Source: Akkermansiaceae bacterium UBA1518 (GTDB lineage: Bacteria > Verrucomicrobiota > Verrucomicrobiia > Verrucomicrobiales > Akkermansiaceae). Taken from it: DNA of 37,127 bases. Under the pieces are notes generated by a model, which did not search any database, was not told the origin of the DNA, and saw nothing but the letters and a program-made list of their open reading frames with translations. Position numbers and translations under genes: made by a program. Location of the stretch: contig DCQM01000078.1 of assembly GCA_002323895.1 (NCBI GenBank), positions 1 to 37,127 of the forward strand, written 5' to 3'. Position 1 is the first letter of the stretch, and every line of letters begins with the position of its first letter. Below, piece after piece: positions 32,958 to 37,127 of the stretch.

Positions 32958-33663
32958 CCAGCACCTAATCTGGACTTTCGTCGCCCTCCTCACGGCGGCT
33001 CTCTTTGCGGGTGCTCTAAAGTGGGGGAAGGTCACCATCGACCTTCCTAAACCACCAATCCAGCAGGCTCAATTCATCGACCTGAACTTCATCCAAATCC
33101 AGAAACCAAAATCGACCTCCACTCCCCAACCCAGCCCCCAGCCGACAGCGCCCGTCATCCCTCCTAAGGAATCTCCCGTCCCCGAACCCGTCGTAAAGCC
33201 GGAACCCGAGCCCAGCCCCACACCGAAAGTCGATCCTGCCATTGTAAAGAAACAACGCCAAGCCAAAGCAGCTCAGGAACGAGAACTCGCCCGCAAACGC
33301 ATCGAGGAAAAGCGCCGCCAAAAGCTTACCGCACAAAAAGCCGAGAATGCCCGAAAGAAGGCTGCAACCACCGCCGCGGGACAACGCACCGTGAGCAAGC
33401 CCTCCGGTATCAGCCAGCCAAAACCAAAATACCCTCCCGCCGCCCGTCGCGCAGGCCAACAAGGAACCGTCACCCTTTCCTTCACCATAGGCTCCTCAGG
33501 AAAAGTTATTTCCGCTCGAATTGCCAAATCCAGCGGCTACATTCTCCTCGACAACGCCGCCCTTTCCGCAATACGAGGCTGGCGGTTCAAACCGGCCCGG
33601 AACGCCCTAGGTGAACCCGTTAGCTACAGTTACACTCTCCCCGTGCCATTTCGGCTGCGATAA
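32941..33663 (+). CDS. tonB: Energy transducer TonB
   Basis: The 240-residue protein has a transmembrane anchor at about 10-27, a Pro/Glu/Lys-rich periplasmic spacer (about 55-95, with PEPVVKPEPEPSPTP), a Lys/Arg/Ala-rich helical segment (about 100-145) and the TonB C-terminal domain from YPPAARRAGQQGTVTL to the end, including GWRFKPAR. It carries ExbBD-derived energy to outer-membrane receptors for polysaccharides, siderophores or vitamins. The ATG at 32941 lies inside the end of exbD. Confidence 0.94.
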   Translation: MSSRNSQHLIWTFVALLTAALFAGALKWGKVTIDLPKPPIQQAQFIDLNFIQIQKPKSTSTPQPSPQPTAPVIPPKESPVPEPVVKPEPEPSPTPKVDPAIVKKQRQAKAAQERELARKRIEEKRRQKLTAQKAENARKKAATTAAGQRTVSKPSGISQPKPKYPPAARRAGQQGTVTLSFTIGSSGKVISARIAKSSGYILLDNAALSAIRGWRFKPARNALGEPVSYSYTLPVPFRLR

Positions 33664-33665
33664 AT

Positions 33666-33685
33666 CCACCCGATCAATTCGGTGG
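33666..33685 (+). terminator. tonB: Weak hairpin after tonB, possible terminator
   Basis: CCACC (33666-33670) pairs with GGTGG (33681-33685), with GA/TC added across a bulged C. It follows the tonB stop by two bases. The T-tract is poor (GATGATTCTACCTTT), so termination would be inefficient. Confidence 0.3.
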
Positions 33686-33759
33686 GATGATTCTACCTTT
33701 GCCAGACTCGCGGAAATCGGGTAAGCGCCTTGCGGATTCAAAAAGTCCCCTTTCCCACC

Positions 33760-35025
33760 ATGCTCGACATCAAAGTCATCCGCGAAAATCCCGACCTCGT
33801 CAAAGAACGCCTTGCCAATCGTAACGATGGCTCGGCTGACCTCATCGACGAAGTCCTCGTTTGCGACGAAACCCGTCGTAAAAACGAAACACTAAAACAA
33901 GCTCTCCAGTCCGAGCGAAAAACCACTTCCAAGGAAATCGGAAAACTCCGTGCAAATGGCGAAGACTCTTCAAGTATCGAGGCAGAAGTCAAAAAGATCG
34001 GTGAGCAAATCAAGATTTTAGACGATGAAGGAAGCGAGGCCGCAAAACGCCAAACCGAGCTTCTTCTTAACATCCCAAATCTTCCCTACGAAGACTGCCC
34101 CATTGGTGCTGACGAAGAGGCCAACCCCGTTATACGTAGCTGGGGCGAAAAACCTGCCTTAGCCGGAGCTCGGGATCACCTCGACCTCGCCGAAGAAAAA
34201 GGCATCATTAGCTTTGACGACGGGGCCCGACTCTCCGGATCAGGTTTCGCAGTCTACCGAGCTAAGGGAGCCAGACTTCAGCGCTCTCTCATTCAATTTC
34301 TCCTAGACATCCAGAGCCGCGAAAACGGATACGAGGAAGTCAATGTCCCCCACATCATCAAACGCGAGTGTATGGAAGGAACCGGCCAACTTCCAAAATT
34401 TGAAGACGATATGTATGGAACGGAGAACAACGAATTCTTCCTCGCTCCAACCGCCGAAGTTCCGGTTACCAACCTTTACCGCGACACTCTCCTCTCCGAA
34501 AATGATCTTCCGGTCAAAATGACGGCCCACACGCCATGTTTTCGACGAGAAGCAGGAAGTGCCGGTCGAGACAACCGCGGTATTATTCGTATGCACCAAT
34601 TCGACAAGGTTGAGCTCGTGCAAATCGTTGATCCGGCAACTTCGATGGACATGCTAGAAGAACTTACCGGACATGCCGAAGCTGCTCTCCAAAAGCTTGG
34701 CCTCCACTATCAGGTTATCGAACTCTGCACCGGCGACGTCGGCTTTAGCTCCTGTAAGACCTATGACATCGAAGTCTGGGCTCCCGGGCAGGGAAAGTAT
34801 CTCGAGGTCTCAAGCTGCTCCTGTTTTGGTGACTATCAGGCGCGCCGTATGAAACTTCGCTACAAGGATGCCAAGGGAAGAAACAACTTCTGTCACACCT
34901 TAAATGGCTCCGGCACCGCCCTTCCCCGTCTTCTCGTAGCCCTTCTCGAGCAATGCCAAGATGCAGACGGCACAATCCAAATTCCGGAAGCGCTACAGCC
35001 CTACTACGGCGAAGCCACTCTCTGA
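33760..35025 (+). CDS. serS: Seryl-tRNA synthetase
   Basis: From ATG 33760 the protein has 421 residues. The N-terminal long coiled-coil arm (about 30-100, KNETLKQALQSERK and EVKKIGEQIKILDDE) binds tRNA-Ser. Class II motifs follow: motif 2 in TPCFRREAGSAGRDNRGIIRMHQFDKVEL-type sequence, and motif 3 GSGTALPRLLVALLE. The upstream frame to 33730 is ignored because MLDIKVIRENPDLVKERL is the normal family start. It charges tRNA-Ser and, where Sec is used, also tRNA-Sec as the first step of selenocysteine formation, which is relevant to the selenoprotein at 19862. Confidence 0.97.
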   Translation: MLDIKVIRENPDLVKERLANRNDGSADLIDEVLVCDETRRKNETLKQALQSERKTTSKEIGKLRANGEDSSSIEAEVKKIGEQIKILDDEGSEAAKRQTELLLNIPNLPYEDCPIGADEEANPVIRSWGEKPALAGARDHLDLAEEKGIISFDDGARLSGSGFAVYRAKGARLQRSLIQFLLDIQSRENGYEEVNVPHIIKRECMEGTGQLPKFEDDMYGTENNEFFLAPTAEVPVTNLYRDTLLSENDLPVKMTAHTPCFRREAGSAGRDNRGIIRMHQFDKVELVQIVDPATSMDMLEELTGHAEAALQKLGLHYQVIELCTGDVGFSSCKTYDIEVWAPGQGKYLEVSSCSCFGDYQARRMKLRYKDAKGRNNFCHTLNGSGTALPRLLVALLEQCQDADGTIQIPEALQPYYGEATL

Positions 35026-35145
35026 TGGAATGTCTCAATTCAACCGAGGTAAAAGCACCGCTCGCTTAAGAACCACTGAAAGGAAGGGAGGAATCGCGCA
35101 AAATACTTGCTTCCCTGAGATTCGCGGCTAAAACCGCCGCCCCGC

Positions 35146-36021
35146 GTGATCAACTCACTCAAAATAGCGCTTCCGAAGGGAAGCTTGCAGAAACCGACCC
35201 TCGATCTACTCGAGAAGGCCGGCTATAATATCTACTCTTCGGATCGTGGCCTCCGCCCGTCTTCTGACGACGATTCTCTGGATATTTACATGATTCGGGC
35301 TCAGGAAATTGCCCGTTATATTGATCAGGGATTCATTGATTGCGGAATCACTGGGCTTGATTGGGCTTACGGTCACGACGTCGATCTGATCGATCTCGCC
35401 GAACTGCCCTACTCACGCGCCTCAACTCGCCCGACTCGCTGGGTTTTGGTCGTCCCTGAAGACTCTCCCATAAAAACGGTACAAGACCTTGAAGGAAAGC
35501 ACATTGCAACCGAGGGGATTGAAATCACCAAGCGCTATCTTGCCGAAAAGGGCGTAAAGGCCAGCGTCGAATTCTCTTGGGGAGCGACAGAGGTCAAAGT
35601 CCCTGACCTTGTTGATGCGATTGTGGATGTTACCGAAACGGGATCTTCCCTTCGCGCTAATAAACTCCGCATTGTGGACGAGCTGCTCTCCTCCTTCCCT
35701 CATTTTTATTCCAGTAAAACAGCTTTCGATGACGAATGGAAACGCGGTAAGATGGAGCGTATGGTCATGATGCTCAAAGGCGCTTTGGAAGCCCGCGACA
35801 AAGTCGGATTAAAGCTCAACTTGCCCGAGGCTTCGTTAGATGCGGTCCTAGAGCGCCTACCTTCCCTGCGACGCCCGACGGTGTCCAAATTAACCGAAAA
35901 TGGCTGGCTTGCACTCGAGACAATCATCTGCGAGAAAGTGGCACGTCACATCATTCCAGATTTGAAAGAACTAGGTGCTGAAGGCATAATCGAATACCCT
36001 CTCAACAAAATTGTTTCCTAG
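35146..36021 (+). CDS. hisG: ATP phosphoribosyltransferase (long form)
   Basis: The 291-residue HisG shows KIALPKGSLQKPTLDLLEKAG at the start, the PRPP-binding region VDAIVDVTETGSSLRANKLRIV, and a C-terminal ACT-like regulatory domain (about 215-291, LERLPSLRRPTVSKL), which marks the long, histidine-inhibited form that needs no HisZ. It performs the first step of histidine synthesis. The start is GTG 35146. A TTGCTT/TAAAAC pair just upstream (about 35108-35133) could be its promoter with a very short leader. No other his gene is present. Confidence 0.96.
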   Translation: MINSLKIALPKGSLQKPTLDLLEKAGYNIYSSDRGLRPSSDDDSLDIYMIRAQEIARYIDQGFIDCGITGLDWAYGHDVDLIDLAELPYSRASTRPTRWVLVVPEDSPIKTVQDLEGKHIATEGIEITKRYLAEKGVKASVEFSWGATEVKVPDLVDAIVDVTETGSSLRANKLRIVDELLSSFPHFYSSKTAFDDEWKRGKMERMVMMLKGALEARDKVGLKLNLPEASLDAVLERLPSLRRPTVSKLTENGWLALETIICEKVARHIIPDLKELGAEGIIEYPLNKIVS

Positions 36022-36089
36022 CACATTAACTAATTTAACGGAATTGCGGTTTAAAAAACCCGCAGAACTCAACCCCAACTACAAAAACC

Positions 36090-36194
36090 ATGGGCAACCT
36101 TAAGAAGCGTCGGAAGACCAAGATCAGCAAGCACAAGCGCCGCAAGCGCATGAAGGCCAATCGCCACAAGAAGCGCCTCCGCTACAAGTCCTAG
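36090..36194 (+). CDS. Small basic AURKAIP1/COX24-domain (ribosome-associated) protein
   Basis: A 34-residue frame begins ATGGGCAACC at 36090 and ends TAG at 36194. The product is about 60 percent Lys, Arg and His, with KKRRKTKISKHKRRKRMKAN and RHKKRLRYKS, matching the AURKAIP1/COX24 family of tiny ribosomal proteins found in several bacterial phyla and related to the mitochondrial mS38 tail. It probably binds rRNA in the small subunit. It has its own terminator 63 bases after the stop. Confidence 0.82.
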   Translation: MGNLKKRRKTKISKHKRRKRMKANRHKKRLRYKS

Positions 36195-36228
36195 GGAGTC
36201 TTCCCCGTGCGACTTGCATGATCCGGTT

Positions 36229-36251
36229 CGGCAGACCGCAAACTTCTGCCG
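36229..36251 (+). other. Hairpin upstream of the terminator in the 3' region of the small basic gene
   Basis: CGGCAGA (36229-36235) pairs perfectly with TCTGCCG (36245-36251) around a 9-nt loop. It lies between the AURKAIP1-like stop and a strong terminator, so the transcript 3' end has two stacked stems. It could stabilise the message or mark a 3'-derived small RNA; no RNA family was recognised. Confidence 0.5.
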
Positions 36252-36257
36252 TAGACA

Positions 36258-36289
36258 CCGTCGAGTTGATGACTCGGCGGTTTTATTTT
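36258..36289 (+). terminator. Intrinsic terminator before the sigma-factor gene
   Basis: CCGTCGAGT (36258-36266) pairs with ACTCGGCGG (36272-36280), nine pairs with one G-T wobble and a TGATG loop, followed by TTTTATTTT. It separates the small basic gene from the rpoD-type gene. Confidence 0.92.
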
Positions 36290-36371
36290 GTTCAGACGTA
36301 ATATAAAAAAAACTGCAAAAAATTTATCTAACTTCTAGTCAATTCTGGATTGTGTGCCAACTTGCGGTGCA

Positions 36372-37127
36372 ATGAATAAGGATTCTGACAGCATTTTGCG
36401 CCTCTATATGAATGAGATTGCAAAAACCCCCCTCCTCACAATCGAAGAAGAACTCGAGCTCGCGGAAAAAATCAAGGATGGAGATGGAGCCGCCCGTGAT
36501 CACATGATTCGCGCCAATCTGCGACTCGTCGTGAAAATCGCGAAGGATTATTCAAATTATGGGCTCCCAATAGCAGATCTTATTTCTGAAGGAAACATCG
36601 GTCTAATGAAGGCGGTTGAGAAGTATGACCCCGAGAAGGGCGGCAAGCTCTCGACCTATGCCGCCTGGTGGATCAAACAATCAATTAAGCGGGCGCTCTC
36701 AAACCAGAGTAAAACGGTCCGGCTTCCAGTTCATATGGTAGACAAGATTGCCCGGCTTCGAAAAATTTCAATATCGCTCACTGAAGAACTTGGACGTGAG
36801 CCAAGCGATGAGGAATTGACTGAGATCCTTGGGATTCCTCGCAAGAAGCTTGCTCTTCTCAAACAGGCAGCGCAGCGGCCAACTTCAATCGACGCTCCTG
36901 TCGGTGAGGACGGCGCCACGACCTTCGGGGAGACCCTCGGTGATTCTAAGGCGGTTGATCCGTCGGACGCGCTCACGGCCAAAGAGATGCACAGCGAGCT
37001 CGGCCCCCTTTTGCACCTCCTTGATCAAAGAGAGACTAAGATTATCGGTGCCCGCTTCGGATTGAACGGTAAGAAACCTTTGACCCTTGAAGAAATCAGT
37101 CGTGACTTCGGTGTCACCCGCGAGAGG
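36372..37127 (+). CDS. rpoD: Sigma-70 family RNA polymerase sigma factor, RpoD/SigA-type, cut by window end
   Basis: The frame starts at ATG 36372 and is open at the window end, giving 252 residues. It begins directly in region 1.2 (DSILRLYMNEIAKTPLL), then region 2 with NLRLVVKIAKDY, ISEGNIGLMKAVEKYDPEKG and the -10-recognising STYAAWWIKQSIKRAL (94-109), region 3 (RLPVHMVDKIARLRK), and the start of region 4 (LTLEEISRDFGVTRER). Region 1.1 and the non-conserved insert of E. coli RpoD are absent, as in the short primary sigma of Bacteroidota. It may be the primary factor or a group 2 paralogue. The upstream 177 bp are AT-rich (AATATAAAAAAAACTGC) and probably hold its promoter. Confidence 0.9.
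   Translation, partial: MNKDSDSILRLYMNEIAKTPLLTIEEELELAEKIKDGDGAARDHMIRANLRLVVKIAKDYSNYGLPIADLISEGNIGLMKAVEKYDPEKGGKLSTYAAWWIKQSIKRALSNQSKTVRLPVHMVDKIARLRKISISLTEELGREPSDEELTEILGIPRKKLALLKQAAQRPTSIDAPVGEDGATTFGETLGDSKAVDPSDALTAKEMHSELGPLLHLLDQRETKIIGARFGLNGKKPLTLEEISRDFGVTRER

Noticed and set aside
36046..36064. GCGGTTT / AAACCCGC hairpin after hisG as a terminator
   Set aside because: The stem has a bulge and a 3-nt loop, and no T-run follows on the plus strand.
36206..36222. Short match to the conserved start of 16S rRNA (GACTTGCATG)
   Set aside because: Only about ten bases match, and no rRNA context surrounds them.

Overview
The window looks like a core-genome segment of a Verrucomicrobiota (PVC superphylum) bacterium. 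Pointers are the N-terminal half of a PVC-type heme-binding protein at the left edge, a MurC-MurB fusion, two formylglycine sulfatases, a PL10 pectate lyase, a PEP-CTERM surface protein, TonB/ExbBD energisers and a short primary-type sigma factor. The lineage is inferred from protein families, because no rRNA or tRNA gene was seen. The lifestyle suggested is a Gram-negative polysaccharide degrader using menaquinone.

Left part (1-11150): on the minus strand, a KdaD-like FAH-family enzyme is followed by the partial heme-binding protein, whose SGNH domain lacks two catalytic residues. mutS lies on the plus strand and carries four copies of a 7-bp repeat inside the coding sequence. Then a tightly packed minus-strand run reads murG > murC-murB > sulfatase > sulfatase, with a 4-bp overlap, a 27-bp gap and a 1-nt gap.

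Middle (11151-20993): on the plus strand are argD with a Tat-exported glycosylasparaginase, then a ferrous-iron operon (feoA, feoB and a 41-residue FeoB-associated Cys-rich protein) behind a Fur-like palindrome, then a secreted pectate lyase. A Ski2-like helicase is convergent with the lyase, and the two stop codons share bases. The main discovery follows at 19862-20920: an exported TlpA/thioredoxin-like protein whose catalytic CxxC is encoded as TGA-Gly-Pro-Cys. Thirty-one nucleotides after the TGA there is a perfect 6-bp hairpin with a GGTC loop, the loop sequence of the E. coli fdhF SECIS. The best reading is one selenoprotein with Sec248, which ordinary gene calling would split into two fragments.

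Right part (21042-37127): a long minus-strand run reads HNH endonuclease > ExbB > ExbD > unknown membrane protein > zinc-ribbon membrane protein > fabF > menD > tpiA > menF > unknown 157-residue protein, then a GNAT gene behind a 12-bp perfect palindrome. It mixes fatty-acid, menaquinone and glycolytic genes. An unknown exported protein and a PEP-CTERM gene with its own terminator are convergent. On the plus strand, exbB-exbD-tonB (a second ExbBD set), serS, hisG, a 34-residue AURKAIP1/COX24-like basic protein with a strong terminator, and an rpoD-type sigma gene cut by the window end complete the segment.

No CRISPR array, insertion sequence, tRNA, rRNA or prophage was recognised.
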